Assembly (NCBI RefSeq): GCF_000702505.1
Contig: NZ_JNIM01000001.1
Coordinates: 3,720,001 to 3,784,000 of the forward strand
Direction of reading: 5' to 3'
Length of the DNA stretch: 64,000 nt
Origin: Thermogemmatispora carboxidivorans
GTDB lineage: Bacteria; Chloroflexota; Ktedonobacteria; Ktedonobacterales; Ktedonobacteraceae
Shown: in pieces, positions 43,406 through 52,803 of the stretch
Layout of the letters: the number at the start of each line of letters is the position of its first letter
How positions within the stretch are numbered: the stretch's first letter is position 1
Translations under genes and position numbers: made by a program
Notes under the pieces: model-generated
What the model saw: only the letters and a program-made list of their open reading frames with translations
Database searches by the model: none
Told to the model about the DNA's origin: nothing

Positions 43406-43639
43406 CGTGCTCCCTTCTGCTCCGAGCGAATGAGTTCGCTGCGCTGCGCAGATATCAGCAGATATCAGAGGACATGATACCATGCTCGGGCTAAGGAGTC
43501 TAGAGGTTCTGGCAGGCCCTCCCCCCGCGGCCCTTGTCCGCCGTCTGGCTGCCCTGGCCGCTCTGACCGACCGGCACCTTCCTGCCAGCGTCCAGGCAGG
43601 CGAGCGGTGAGCGCCAGGGGCGACTGGCAGCGCCGCCTC

Positions 43640-43648
43640 TGATATAAT
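43640..43648 (+). promoter_or_regulatory. Extended -10 promoter of the DUF1611 gene
   Basis: TGATATAAT is a perfect extended -10 element about 68 bp before the start codon. The 310-bp gap 43406-43715 contains nothing else recognisable. Confidence 0.55.
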
Positions 43649-43715
43649 GAAGAGCAAGCGGTCTCAGCATGCGCTTCTCCGCTAGCCTAACCTGACAATG
43701 TCAAGGAGTCCCCTT

Positions 43716-44792
43716 ATGCCTCCGACGCGACGCATCGTGATCATGGCCGAGGGCCATTTCGAGTGGCACTACGGCAAGACGGCCACGGGCATCATCCGCT
43801 ACAGCCAGGACCCGGTGGTAGCTGTGATTGATAGCACCCGAGCCGGCCAGGATGCCGCCCAGGCACTGGGCGGAGATCTGGGGCACGGCATTCCCGTGGT
43901 GCGAGACATCCACGAAGCCTTGCGCTACCAGCCCACAACGCTCATCATCGGCGTGGCTCCGATCGGGGGTGACCTGCCGCGAGCCTGGCGCGCGCAGCTC
44001 CTCACTGCCATCGAGGCCGGGCTGGAGATCATCAGTGGCCTCCACTATTTCATCGCCGACGACCCCGAGCTGCGGGCTGCTGCCGAGCGGCGCGGTGTGA
44101 CCATCTGGGATGTGCGCCGCCCGCCCGACAAGAAGGTCGTGGCTGCCTACCAGCCACACCGTCCCGGCAGCCACACGGTGCTCACCGTCGGCTCCGACTG
44201 CGCCACTGGCAAAATGACCATTGCTATCGAACTCGATCGCGCCGCCCGCGCCCGTGGGCTGAACAGCGCCTTCTTTGCCACGGGACAAACAGGGATTATG
44301 ATCGCCGGGCGCGGCATACCCGTCGACCGCATCATCAGCGATTTTATCGCCGGCATGGTCGAAGAGATGACGCTGGAATTGACGGCCCAACATGATTGGG
44401 TCTTCGTGGAGGGCCAGGGTTCGATCAACCACCCCGGCTACTCGCCGGTGACGCTGGGCCTCCTGCACGGCTCGCTCCCAGACGCCATGATCTTTTGCCA
44501 CCAGGCCGGGGCCACCACGATCGAGGGCTACCCTCATTGTCCGCTGCCGCCTCTGCCTCGCCTCATTCAGATGAACGAAGAGGTCGTTAACTGGCTGCAT
44601 CGCCAGCGCAACAGCAAAGTAGTGGGCATCTCCCTCATCACGCGCGGCCTCTCACCGCAGCAGGCCGAGGAGGCCATTCGCCGCACCGAAGATGAAACGG
44701 GCCTGCCAACTACCGATGTGCTACGTTTCGGCCCCGAGAAGCTGCTGACGGCCTTGCTACAGCACTTCAGCGCCGCTACCAGCACCAGCTAA
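43716..44792 (+). CDS. DUF1611-family P-loop protein
   Basis: A 358-residue protein from the ATG at 43716, 6 nt after AAGGAG. An N-terminal Rossmann-like part (VVAVIDSTRAGQ, LIIGVAPIGGDLPRAWR) is followed by a P-loop domain with TVGSDCATGKMTIAIELDRA, FFATGQTGIMIAGRG, FVEGQGSINHPGYSPVTLGL and CHQAGATTIEGYP. This matches DUF1611, whose members are linked to D-amino acid or dipeptide metabolism in some species. No epimerase partner gene is present here, so the substrate remains unknown. Confidence 0.88.
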   Translation: MPPTRRIVIMAEGHFEWHYGKTATGIIRYSQDPVVAVIDSTRAGQDAAQALGGDLGHGIPVVRDIHEALRYQPTTLIIGVAPIGGDLPRAWRAQLLTAIEAGLEIISGLHYFIADDPELRAAAERRGVTIWDVRRPPDKKVVAAYQPHRPGSHTVLTVGSDCATGKMTIAIELDRAARARGLNSAFFATGQTGIMIAGRGIPVDRIISDFIAGMVEEMTLELTAQHDWVFVEGQGSINHPGYSPVTLGLLHGSLPDAMIFCHQAGATTIEGYPHCPLPPLPRLIQMNEEVVNWLHRQRNSKVVGISLITRGLSPQQAEEAIRRTEDETGLPTTDVLRFGPEKLLTALLQHFSAATSTS

Positions 44793-44811
44793 GCAGCGCC
44801 TGCTCACTCAC

Positions 44812-47271
44812 TCAGGCGCTCAGGCTCACAACCGTCACGCCATCGCCGCCTTCGCGGGCTGAGCCCGGCTGATAGGACTTGACCAACGGATGCTTGGCCA
44901 GATGCTCGCGTACTGCTGAGCGCAGAGCGCCGGTCCCTTTGCCGTGGACAATGCGCACCGCCGCCAGACCCGCCAGGGCGGCATCATTGAGGTAGCTCTC
45001 CAGCTGCTCCAGCGCCTCCTCGACGCGCCAGCCGCGGATATCAAGCTGCATGGAAACCTCGGGGCGATCCTCCGCACGCGGCAGCACGACTGCCGAGGCC
45101 TGACGACGGCTCTGCTGCTCGGCTGCCTGACGTCCGCCGAGACGCCGCAGGTTCTCCAGCGGCACCCGGAAGCGCAAGGCCCCCATCTGAACCTCGGCCT
45201 CGCCGCGCTCAGGCGCCAGGCTCACTAACTCGGCATTCTGGCCAAAATTGAGCACCCGCACCAGGTCGCCAACCCGCAGCGGTCCCTCGCTTAGCTCTTC
45301 CCGCTCTTCTTGCGGCTGACTCTGCGCCGGTTCGGGGAGCAGCTCCAATCTCTCGTCAAGCTGACGCACCTGGCGCCGCGCCTGATCGAGACGTTCGCGC
45401 GTCAAATTGACGCGGTGCACGTCTAGTTTGATACGCGCGAGCTGAGCCTGTACTTCCTCAACCTCACGCCGCGCGCTGGCTCGCGCCTCGTTGAGGATAC
45501 GCACGCGCTCGCGCTCCAGGAGTCGCCGCTCCTCCTCAAGCTGACGACGCTGATGCTCGGCCTCAGCGCGCTCCATGCTCAGGCGGAAGCGCTCATCGGC
45601 CACGGCCTTGCGCTCGTGCTGCAGGCCCTCTAGCAGTGTCTCCATGCGCACACCGGCGCTGCCCAAGAATTCGCGCGCCCGCTCGATGATGCGCTCATCG
45701 AGGCCCAGGCGACTGGCAATGGCCAGAGCATTGCTGCGGCCCGGCAGGCCGATGCTCAGGTGATAGGTTGGCGAGAGGGTCTCGATGTCGAACTCTACCG
45801 AGGCGTTCACAGCCCCAGGTTGCTCGTGGGCAAAGGCTTTCAGCTCGGTGTAGTGTGTTGTGGCCACGGTGGTAATGCGCCGCTCCAACAGGAAGCTCAG
45901 GATGGCCCGCGCCAGCGCAGAGCCTTCGCTGGGATCGGTGCCAGCCCCCACCTCGTCGAGCAGAACCAGGATAGGTGGCACCTGCTCGCCGCCCCTGGCG
46001 CTGCTGGCTAGCAGCTCATGGGCGCTCCCCCCACCGATGGCAGGCCGATTGCGCTCTTGCCAGTCCTCGATCTGGCGAACGATCTCGATGATCCGGCTCA
46101 GATGGGAGGAGAAGGTGCTCAGGTTCTGCTCGATGCTCTGCTCGTCGCCAATGTCAGCAAAGACCTCCTCAAAAACGGCAATCTCGGAGCCGTCTTCGGC
46201 AGGGATATGCAGCCCAGCTTGAGCCATAAGGGTCAGCAGGCCCACCGTCTTGAGGGCGACGGTCTTGCCACCGGTGTTCGGTCCAGTGATGACGACCATG
46301 AAGAAGTCGCGCCCGATGTGAAAGTCGATCGGCACGACCCGCCCGCTCAGCAACGGGTGACGGGCCCCACGCAGCTCGATGCGCCCCTCGTCGTTGAGGC
46401 GCGGCGCGCTACAGCGCAGCAGGCGACTGTAGCGGGCTTTGGCCAGGTGCAGGTCGAATTCGGCCAGACGCTCGACCATGTCCGTCAAAGCCTCGGCCTC
46501 ACGCCCAATCTCGTGCGAGAGGGTGCGTAAGATGCGCTCGATCTCTTGCCGCTCCTCAATCTGCAACTGGCGCAGATGGTTGTTCATTTCGACGATGACC
46601 AGTGGCTCAACGAAGAGCGTGGCGCCGCTGCTCGACTGGTCGTGGACGATGCCCCGCACGAGGTTGCGGTTCTCGACCTTGACCGGGACCACGTAGCGCT
46701 CGTTGCGGATGGTGATGATCGGCTCCTGTAGAGCGGGCGCCAGTTCGTTGACGATGGTGCGCAGCCGCTCTTGCAGACGTTGGGTGGCACTGCGAATGTC
46801 GAAGCGCAGCCGCCTCAGCAAGGGGCTGGCGCTATCGAGGATCTCGCCATCTTCATTGACGGTCTCTTCGATGCGCCGCATGAGATGGGGCCGCTCGGGA
46901 ATGGCTTCCCCCAGGCTCCGCAGGAGCGGAAACTCTTCGGGATCAAGCTTCTCCAGCAGACGCGCCACCTGGGCGGCGCTGCGCAGGGTATTGAGCACCT
47001 CCAGCAGTTCGGGAGGCGTCAGCACCCCCTCACGGGCCGCTCGCACGACCAGCAGACGGATGTCTCGCGCCGGCCCTACACTGGCATTGGCCTGGACATC
47101 GAGCAGACGCGCCGTTTCGCTGGTGTAAGCCTGCCGCTCACGCACTTCTTCAAGGCTGGCCGCTGGCTGCAGTGCTAGCACCAGCTCTTTGCTGGCGGAG
47201 AAGCTGGCTTCTCGGGCTACTCGCTCCAGAATTTTGGGATATTCAAGGGTCTGAATACTTTTTTCGTGCAT
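44812..47271 (-). CDS. mutS2: MutS2 ATPase/nuclease
   Basis: An 819-residue MutS2 protein, which counters recombination or rescues collided ribosomes. The order is: N-terminal core and clamp helices, ATPase with Walker A VITGPNTGGKTVALKTVGLL, Walker B LVLLDEVGAGTDPSEGSALA, then TVATTHYTELKAFA, a long coiled coil of Glu/Arg (about residues 520-640), a KOW-like segment (LRVGDLVRVLNFGQNAEL), and the C-terminal Smr domain with LDIRGWRVEEALE and VRIVHGKGTGALR. The Smr LDxxG and HGxGxG motifs are intact, so nuclease activity is plausible. It converges with the DUF1611 gene 19 bp away. Confidence 0.96.
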   Translation of the reverse strand: MHEKSIQTLEYPKILERVAREASFSASKELVLALQPAASLEEVRERQAYTSETARLLDVQANASVGPARDIRLLVVRAAREGVLTPPELLEVLNTLRSAAQVARLLEKLDPEEFPLLRSLGEAIPERPHLMRRIEETVNEDGEILDSASPLLRRLRFDIRSATQRLQERLRTIVNELAPALQEPIITIRNERYVVPVKVENRNLVRGIVHDQSSSGATLFVEPLVIVEMNNHLRQLQIEERQEIERILRTLSHEIGREAEALTDMVERLAEFDLHLAKARYSRLLRCSAPRLNDEGRIELRGARHPLLSGRVVPIDFHIGRDFFMVVITGPNTGGKTVALKTVGLLTLMAQAGLHIPAEDGSEIAVFEEVFADIGDEQSIEQNLSTFSSHLSRIIEIVRQIEDWQERNRPAIGGGSAHELLASSARGGEQVPPILVLLDEVGAGTDPSEGSALARAILSFLLERRITTVATTHYTELKAFAHEQPGAVNASVEFDIETLSPTYHLSIGLPGRSNALAIASRLGLDERIIERAREFLGSAGVRMETLLEGLQHERKAVADERFRLSMERAEAEHQRRQLEEERRLLERERVRILNEARASARREVEEVQAQLARIKLDVHRVNLTRERLDQARRQVRQLDERLELLPEPAQSQPQEEREELSEGPLRVGDLVRVLNFGQNAELVSLAPERGEAEVQMGALRFRVPLENLRRLGGRQAAEQQSRRQASAVVLPRAEDRPEVSMQLDIRGWRVEEALEQLESYLNDAALAGLAAVRIVHGKGTGALRSAVREHLAKHPLVKSYQPGSAREGGDGVTVVSLSA

Positions 47272-47854
47272 AAATGTCTATGACCACCTGCCAATATTCG
47301 CGTGCAATGAGTTCTCTTGATATCGACTGCCCAGCGCAATAGCTCCTGTCTTGGACGCCTTTGTCTCATCCGGTCAGCATCATCAGAGCGGGACCAGGGC
47401 GTCAAAAAAAATAAGATGGCTTTAGCATACCATAGAAAACAAACACGAGGGAACGGCGAAACTATGCCCGGTGGGGTCCCCGATCGCCAATATTTTGGCC
47501 CCCAGTGACCCGGCCCCATCAACTTCTCTCGCTCCTTTGCACAACGCTGGCAACGAGGAGAGCGACACTCTGTTCTACCTTCACCAGACCGTAGTACTTT
47601 GCAACTACAGTCCCGCTTATAGTAAGGCACCTGCTGATTCTTTGAATAGAATTGGTATTAGCTATATTGCATATTTCTATGCATAGATGCTAACCACCGT
47701 TCCTCAAGGTGTTCCTGAGTCGGGGATCGCGGAGCTGCGACACAACCAGAGCCGGACGCTAGCGAGGTTGCTTGTTCGCTCCTTCTTTGCCGGGCAATGG
47801 CCGGGACCTGGCCTTCTAGGGAGACGGTGGACAGTAGGAAAGGAAGAGCCAACG
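47272..47854. other. 583-bp divergent region, no gene seen
   Basis: This stretch separates mutS2 from the cupredoxin gene and contains AT-rich patches, including an A-run at 47404-47411. TTGAAT and TATATT at 15-bp spacing near 47641-47667 could form a weak promoter for the cupredoxin gene. No reading frame is convincing. Confidence 0.3.
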
Positions 47855-48955
47855 ATGAAAGCGCGTACGTTTGCACCTCCAACGCTGCTCTGCCTACCAT
47901 TGCTGTTCGTGTTGTTGATGGCCTGTGGGAGGGTTGCCTCTAGCACAGAGGTCACTGGTCCTCAGACCGTCAAAATTACCATTGGTGATTTCCTCGTGCG
48001 CTCGCCGCAAACCACCTTTGTCACCGGTACGCGATACCACTTTGTGGTCACCAATCAGGGCCAGCATCACCATGATTTTCTCATTATGCATCCCATGAAT
48101 ACTGAAACAATGGTCATGGATGAGGTTTATCAGCGTGCCCTGGCCTATATTTACAATATCGCTCCCGGCGAGAGCAAAACGCTTGACTTTACTTTTGATC
48201 ACACGGCCCCGCCCGGCATGCTTGAATTCAGCTGTCATTACGGTGGCCACTATGAGGCCGGCATGCACCAGTCCATTGTTGTCAAGGCTGCCCCAGGGGC
48301 GCAGGTGACTCCTTATCCTAACAATGGCATTCCGGTTCAGGCCACCAGCGCGACCGGGTCCGGAGGGACATGCGATCAGCCGGTCAGTGTGATGATCCGA
48401 GAAGATGATACCTTCGATCAGCGCAGTGTCTCGCTTAAGATGGGCGATACGCTGACCATCGTCAACACCACGCAGCAAACCTTTACCTTGACCAGCCGAC
48501 CGGATGCCGGGCTACGCTTCACCGTGGTTGACCCGGGCGAGACAGAATATGTGCCCTTCCCCAAAGCCGGCACTTTTACCCTCTCTTCGCAGGAGCATCC
48601 TTCGGCTCAGCTGACCGTGCAGGTCTCGATGACGCCCGGGGTCACCTGCGGCTTCGAGCCTGTGGCGACGGTCAGTTTCGACGCAGACTATACCCGTCCG
48701 AACAATACCTACTTCTTTGTGCCTACGTCGGTCAGGCTGAAGGAGGGTCAGAGCATTACCCTTTCGAACCTTTCTGACTACGACCTGACCTTTTTTGCGC
48801 AGCCTGATCCCGGCATCGGCCATGTGGAGCTACGCCGCAACGAGCACCAGCTGATCTTCTTCAAGGAGGCCGGAACCTATACAATCGCCTGCCAGCAGTT
48901 CCCCAATCAGCATTTCACAGTGATCGTACAAGAAAACGGCGGTGATCAGGACTAA
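47855..48955 (+). CDS. Lipoprotein with one copper-binding and two degenerate cupredoxin domains
   Basis: A 366-residue protein from the ATG at 47855, after GGAAAGGAAGAG. The signal peptide ends in the lipobox LLMAC. Domain 1 (about residues 35-145) has cupredoxin topology with an N-terminal His cluster (NQGQHHHDF) and the type 1 copper loop CHYGGHYEAGM, i.e. Cys-x4-His-x4-Met. Domains 2 (about 165-250) and 3 (about 255-360) repeat the fold (VSLKMGDTLTIVNTTQQTFT; VRLKEGQSITLSNLSDYDLT) but lack the copper ligands. It could carry electrons or sense copper at the membrane surface. A terminator follows. Confidence 0.85.
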   Translation: MKARTFAPPTLLCLPLLFVLLMACGRVASSTEVTGPQTVKITIGDFLVRSPQTTFVTGTRYHFVVTNQGQHHHDFLIMHPMNTETMVMDEVYQRALAYIYNIAPGESKTLDFTFDHTAPPGMLEFSCHYGGHYEAGMHQSIVVKAAPGAQVTPYPNNGIPVQATSATGSGGTCDQPVSVMIREDDTFDQRSVSLKMGDTLTIVNTTQQTFTLTSRPDAGLRFTVVDPGETEYVPFPKAGTFTLSSQEHPSAQLTVQVSMTPGVTCGFEPVATVSFDADYTRPNNTYFFVPTSVRLKEGQSITLSNLSDYDLTFFAQPDPGIGHVELRRNEHQLIFFKEAGTYTIACQQFPNQHFTVIVQENGGDQD

Positions 48956-49009
48956 GCAGCGCTGCGCCTTCCCACGGCTAGCGGTCGTGGGGAGCGCCAG
49001 GGTCGACAC

Positions 49010-49030
49010 GGGTGCAAGGATGCACCCTTT
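49010..49030 (+). terminator. Terminator after the cupredoxin gene
   Basis: A perfect 7-bp stem GGGTGCA/TGCACCC with a 4-nt loop is followed by TTTC. A smaller hairpin CCCACG/CGTGGG at 48971-48991 precedes it. Confidence 0.65.
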
Positions 49031-49230
49031 CAGCCTCTTTTGCTTCCTCTGCCGGCTGGAAAGAGGAGCTTTCCCAACGTTTATAGCTTTCTAGAGGCTG
49101 TCTGTTCAGTCTCCCCTTCAGGGGCCGGCAGCGTGCTAGTGAGCGTGAGGAGGGAGAGGAGAAGAGCGGCACCGTCCCGAGCTGTCAGCAGCTCCGGTGG
49201 AAGAGCAGAGAGCAGAGAGGAGTATCTGCG

Positions 49231-49716
49231 ATGATCCTGCATCTGGGTGAACAAGTTTATTGGGGAAGCGTCGAGGTGATTTTTCTGACCGGGACGATCA
49301 CCGCGCTGGACGTGGAGCGCCAGACCGTGACGGTGCGCATTGAGCGGGCGACCCCCAATGCGGCCCACTTGATCGGTCAGGAGGCCGAGTTTTTTGCCGA
49401 TGGCCTGGAGCCGCTGACGGCCCTGGGCGAGCTGCCCCCAGGTCTGACGGACCATCCTGTGAGCGAGCGGCAGCCGTTGCCGGCGATGGATGACGCCGAG
49501 AAGCTGCGTCGCGCCGCCGCTGCCGCCGTGCACCAGCTCTACGGCTATCGCCGCCTGCCTGCAGAGCAAGAGCAGGCGCTCATTGCCGAGGTGCGGGCCA
49601 TGCTGGAGGCTGACCCAGCCCTGCGCGCTCGGACACTGGCGACGATGGATGAGATTCTGCGCCTGGACTTCTTGGGGAGCCGGCGCTCTCCTCGTGAGCC
49701 TGACCAGCCGGCCTGA
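49231..49716 (+). CDS. Cytoplasmic protein of unknown function
   Basis: A 161-residue soluble protein starting at the ATG at 49231 after AGAGAGGAGT. The first 50 residues look like a small beta-barrel (VEVIFLTGTITALDVERQTV then TVRIERAT), perhaps an SH3- or OB-like fold. The second half is helical and acidic, including AAAAVHQLYGYRRLPAEQEQ. There is no signal peptide or membrane helix. I recognise no family. Confidence 0.7.
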   Translation: MILHLGEQVYWGSVEVIFLTGTITALDVERQTVTVRIERATPNAAHLIGQEAEFFADGLEPLTALGELPPGLTDHPVSERQPLPAMDDAEKLRRAAAAAVHQLYGYRRLPAEQEQALIAEVRAMLEADPALRARTLATMDEILRLDFLGSRRSPREPDQPA

Positions 49717-49894
49717 CCGCCAGGAGCAGCAGAGGGTTGGGTCGAGAGGGCCAGCACCCTTTTTTCACCCCTTCACTAGCGAAAAGTCCCCGCGTTAGCA
49801 CAGATATGATATGCTCTATGCGAGGGGCGTGACAGCGAGGGGAGGGAAGCACTCGATGCGCTGTCACGCCGAAAACCGAGACGAGGTGAACACC

Positions 49895-50668
49895 GTGCAA
49901 TGCCCGCATTGTTCCGCACCCATCGCCCCGGCGGCGCAGTCTTGTCCCGCCTGTGGCGCCGTTCTGAGCGCGCCAGTCAGCCCTGGACCTGGCTTCTCTG
50001 GCGACAGAGCGGCCACAGCATGGACGCCGCAGCAGCTGGCCAGCCGCAGCAGCGTCGCGGCTCCTGCACGCCGGCGGCATGCTGGCCGGCGCTGGCTCCT
50101 TGGCTGTCTCGGCACGCTTGTTATCTTGCTCGTCCTGCTCCTGGCCGCCTGGGCCTTGCTCATTCGCCCGACCCTCAACCAGCTAGCTAAGGAGCAGCTC
50201 AACGCCACTCTCGACAGCGCCGTGCAAGAGATCGACCCTGCGCGCACCGCCCAGCTGCCCGGCGGCCCAGTACGTATCAGTGAGACCGTGCTCAATAACT
50301 TCCTGACCCTGGCTCACTCGCCCAGCAGCCCTATGCAGGACGCCCACTTCAGCGTCACTCCCAGCGCCATCACCCTCGACTTCACCCTCTATGGCCAGGC
50401 CAACCACATTAGCGCCGTACCCCAGGCCAGCGCTGGTCAACTGCACGTCAGCAACCTCCACATCCAGGGTCCCCTCAGCTGGATTCTCTCCGACGACGAT
50501 CTCACCACAATCGTCAACCAGCATCTGGCCACAGCCCAACAGCGGCTACATCACCCGGTGCTGGCTGTCGCGCTCCAAAACCACGCCGTTGACCTTCTCC
50601 TTGGTCCCTCTTCCAGCGCCAACGGCTCGTCTGTTTCCGGACTGCCTGGCGTCCAGATCCGAGGATAA
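49895..50668 (+). CDS. Membrane protein with N-terminal zinc ribbon
   Basis: A 257-residue protein, started at the GTG at 49895 six nt after AGGTG; earlier in-frame starts exist. Residues 1-25 form a zinc ribbon CPHC...CPAC (VQCPHCSAPI, SCPACGAVL). A flexible linker and one helix (GCLGTLVILLVLLLAAWALL) lead to an external domain with beta-rich, lipid-binding-like segments (VRISETVLNNFL, AITLDFTLYG). It resembles the DUF2993/LppM-like fold loosely; this is uncertain. The last 155 bp overlap the 3' end of the convergent lepB frame. Confidence 0.75.
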   Translation: MQCPHCSAPIAPAAQSCPACGAVLSAPVSPGPGFSGDRAATAWTPQQLASRSSVAAPARRRHAGRRWLLGCLGTLVILLVLLLAAWALLIRPTLNQLAKEQLNATLDSAVQEIDPARTAQLPGGPVRISETVLNNFLTLAHSPSSPMQDAHFSVTPSAITLDFTLYGQANHISAVPQASAGQLHVSNLHIQGPLSWILSDDDLTTIVNQHLATAQQRLHHPVLAVALQNHAVDLLLGPSSSANGSSVSGLPGVQIRG

Positions 50669-51362
50669 GCGAAGGAAAGAACAAGAGCGCCAGCAGGGAC
50701 TGATCTGGCTGTAGCGGCACAGGGCGGGCGGAGGCAGAGGCCCGTGTCACGAGCGCCGATGACTGCAGCGTGGCACTTTGGCGCTGATGAACCTCGGCAA
50801 AGACCGAGGAGACATCGGGCAGGAAGCCATTGTTATCCTCCCCCAGGGGCCAGTAGACCAGGGCCGCGCGGCCAATGATATTCTTACGCGGCACGAAGCC
50901 CCAGTCGCGCGAGTCCGAGCTGCCAGCCCGATTATCCCCCAATACGAAATAGCTATCGGGCGGCACAACGCGATTGGAAAAGGAAGAATAGGGGTTGCCC
51001 TGCCGACGCGGATCAACATAGGTCTCATGGAGGGTCACACCATCGACAATGACCGTCGTTCCCTGGATCGTGATCACATCGCCTGGGACGCCGATGATGC
51101 GTTTGACATAATCCTGACTGGGATTGGGAGGAGCAACGAAGACAATCACGTCACCACGCGCTGGCGCATGGAAGAGGTACGACCACTTGTCAACGAGGAT
51201 CAACTCTTTGTCGTGGAGATTTGGCTCCATGCTCATGCCTTCAACGTAGAAATTCTGGATGGCAAAGCGAATGATGAAGAACATGAGCCCTGTGAGGACG
51301 AGCGTCTCGATCACTTCGCGGACCAGACGCCAGCGCTTCTCAAAATCAAGCTCTGGATTCAT
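50514..51362 (-). CDS. lepB: Signal peptidase I
   Basis: A 282-residue S26 signal peptidase. A single N-terminal helix (ETLVLTGLMFFIIRFAIQNF) precedes the catalytic Ser44 in VEGMSMEPN and Lys87 in DYVKRIIGVPGD; GDNRAGSSDSRDWGFVPRKN is the conserved box E. It cleaves secretory signal peptides on the outer face. The catalytic domain ends around residue 180; the remaining 100 residues are unusual, and the last 51 are read antisense to the zinc-ribbon gene. TATAAT lies about 55 bp before the start on the minus strand. Confidence 0.92.
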   Translation of the reverse strand: MNPELDFEKRWRLVREVIETLVLTGLMFFIIRFAIQNFYVEGMSMEPNLHDKELILVDKWSYLFHAPARGDVIVFVAPPNPSQDYVKRIIGVPGDVITIQGTTVIVDGVTLHETYVDPRRQGNPYSSFSNRVVPPDSYFVLGDNRAGSSDSRDWGFVPRKNIIGRAALVYWPLGEDNNGFLPDVSSVFAEVHQRQSATLQSSALVTRASASARPVPLQPDQSLLALLFFPSLILGSGRQAVRKQTSRWRWKRDQGEGQRRGFGARQPAPGDVAAVGLWPDAG

Positions 51363-51634
51363 GCGAACTCCCGGCGCTAGACACGCCAGTGTGCTCAGGG
51401 TATTTCAGCCAGTACTATTATAAGGCACCCTGGCGGCAAACTCTACAGCCCCGGAGCATCCCCCACCAGACGAGAGGCCGCAGCAGACCCGTCTGGCCGG
51501 CTCCGCTCTCACTCATCTCCCCTCCTCCTTTCGGGCTATGCTCCCGGCTAGCAGGTGGCTCACCTCTATTTGGCCTGGCCGACTGCCTCTCCGCCTGCCT
51601 GCCAGAGCGGCCCACCGTTGCATCGGTTCGCCCT

Positions 51635-52327
51635 TTAGTTGAGGAAGCGAAAGGATTGCAACATCGGGGCAAAAGCGTTCTGATAGAGCTGCTGATAGCG
51701 CTCCGCCGGCGCGACGAGGTAGATGCTGAAGAGCCTGGTCTGGGCGGAATGCGCCGGGTGATTGGTCGCCAGCATCAGGATCTCCATGCGAACCTGCTTC
51801 CCCAGGATCTGCACATCGCCTGTGGCTCCTTGCTGCTGCCAGGTCTGGCCCCCTACGGTCGTAGTGGGCGCCAGGCTGACCCTCTTGAAGTTTTTATAGA
51901 GGCCGCTTTTCTCGAAAGTATCCAGGCTTACGCTGACGGTCTCTTCCGGCGAGGTGGCCGCGTTGGAATTGGGCACAACCTGTACTGAAAGAGTAGCATT
52001 GTCAGCCTGGTGGCTGAATTCGACACTGCTGCCAGCTGGACTGGCCTGCCAGTCCGGCAGATAGCCGATGCTGAAGCCATCGCCCTGGTAGAGCCTGAGC
52101 TGCACACCTCCAGGCGCTGTGATCAGAGCAGCGGTCGGGCTGGCATTGGCTCGCATCCCCGTCGTCGGGGTTCCAGCGCCAGAGTTGCTGCCCTCTCCAC
52201 CACAGGCGACCACCATCAGGGCAAGCGTTGCGAGGAGTATGAACAGCGAGAACGGTGAGAGAGGCTTAGAGCCTGAGTGGCTGCAAATGCGTCGTCGTCG
52301 ACAGGAGGAGCAGGCGGATCGAGACAT
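51635..52327 (-). CDS. Lipoprotein with PsbP-like C-terminal domain
   Basis: A 230-residue protein from the ATG at 52327. A basic, Cys-containing N-terminus and a hydrophobic segment end at the lipobox LMVVAC. After a Ser/Thr-rich linker, the domain begins with LRLYQGDGFSIGYLPDWQ and has ATLSVQVVPN and the final FAPMLQSFRF, a pattern seen in PsbP/MOG1-like lipoproteins of Gram-positive bacteria. Function is unknown. Confidence 0.8.
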   Translation of the reverse strand: MSRSACSSCRRRRICSHSGSKPLSPFSLFILLATLALMVVACGGEGSNSGAGTPTTGMRANASPTAALITAPGGVQLRLYQGDGFSIGYLPDWQASPAGSSVEFSHQADNATLSVQVVPNSNAATSPEETVSVSLDTFEKSGLYKNFKRVSLAPTTTVGGQTWQQQGATGDVQILGKQVRMEILMLATNHPAHSAQTRLFSIYLVAPAERYQQLYQNAFAPMLQSFRFLN

Positions 52328-52803
52328 AGCACTTTTCCGTTCCTCATAGAAATTATCGCCGCTTCTCTGCGTCTTCAGTGCACCGAAGCGCCGGATCTCG
52401 AAGAAGCTGGCTTGTGCGACAGGTTGCGCAACGGGCGTTATTATAGCATATCCTGGCCAGCCAGCAGAAGGGAATTTCTGGCTACCGCCCACGGCCTCGC
52501 CCTCGCGTCAGCAACAGCCGCTCAAAAGAGCTGAGCTGTGGATTAGACCGCTTCCCATCCAGGGTGCTCTGGTAGGAGAAACAAGAGATCAGGCCCTCCA
52601 GTCTTGACGCCGTGGGTCCTGTGTTGTACCCTTGATAACAATATGGAACGTTTGTCTTAGTCACATTGGCTCGCAGCCCCCGCCTACCTGCCCAGGACCA
52701 GGAACCTCCTCCCCCCAGGACAGGACTTCTTGAGCCAACCGCAGTACGCTCGACCTATTAGATAGCTTCATCGCAAAAGCGACAGAGACGAGAAAAGAGA
52801 AGC
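52328..52803. other. 476-bp divergent region before uvrA, with lipoprotein promoter
   Basis: No gene is seen. On the minus strand an extended -10 element TGCTATAAT (52440-52448) lies about 113 bp before the lipoprotein start. No convincing promoter or LexA-type site was identified for uvrA on the plus strand. Confidence 0.45.

Noticed and set aside
47404..47411. A-run that could be the U-tract of a terminator on the minus strand
   Set aside because: No stem precedes it on that strand and no gene ends there.
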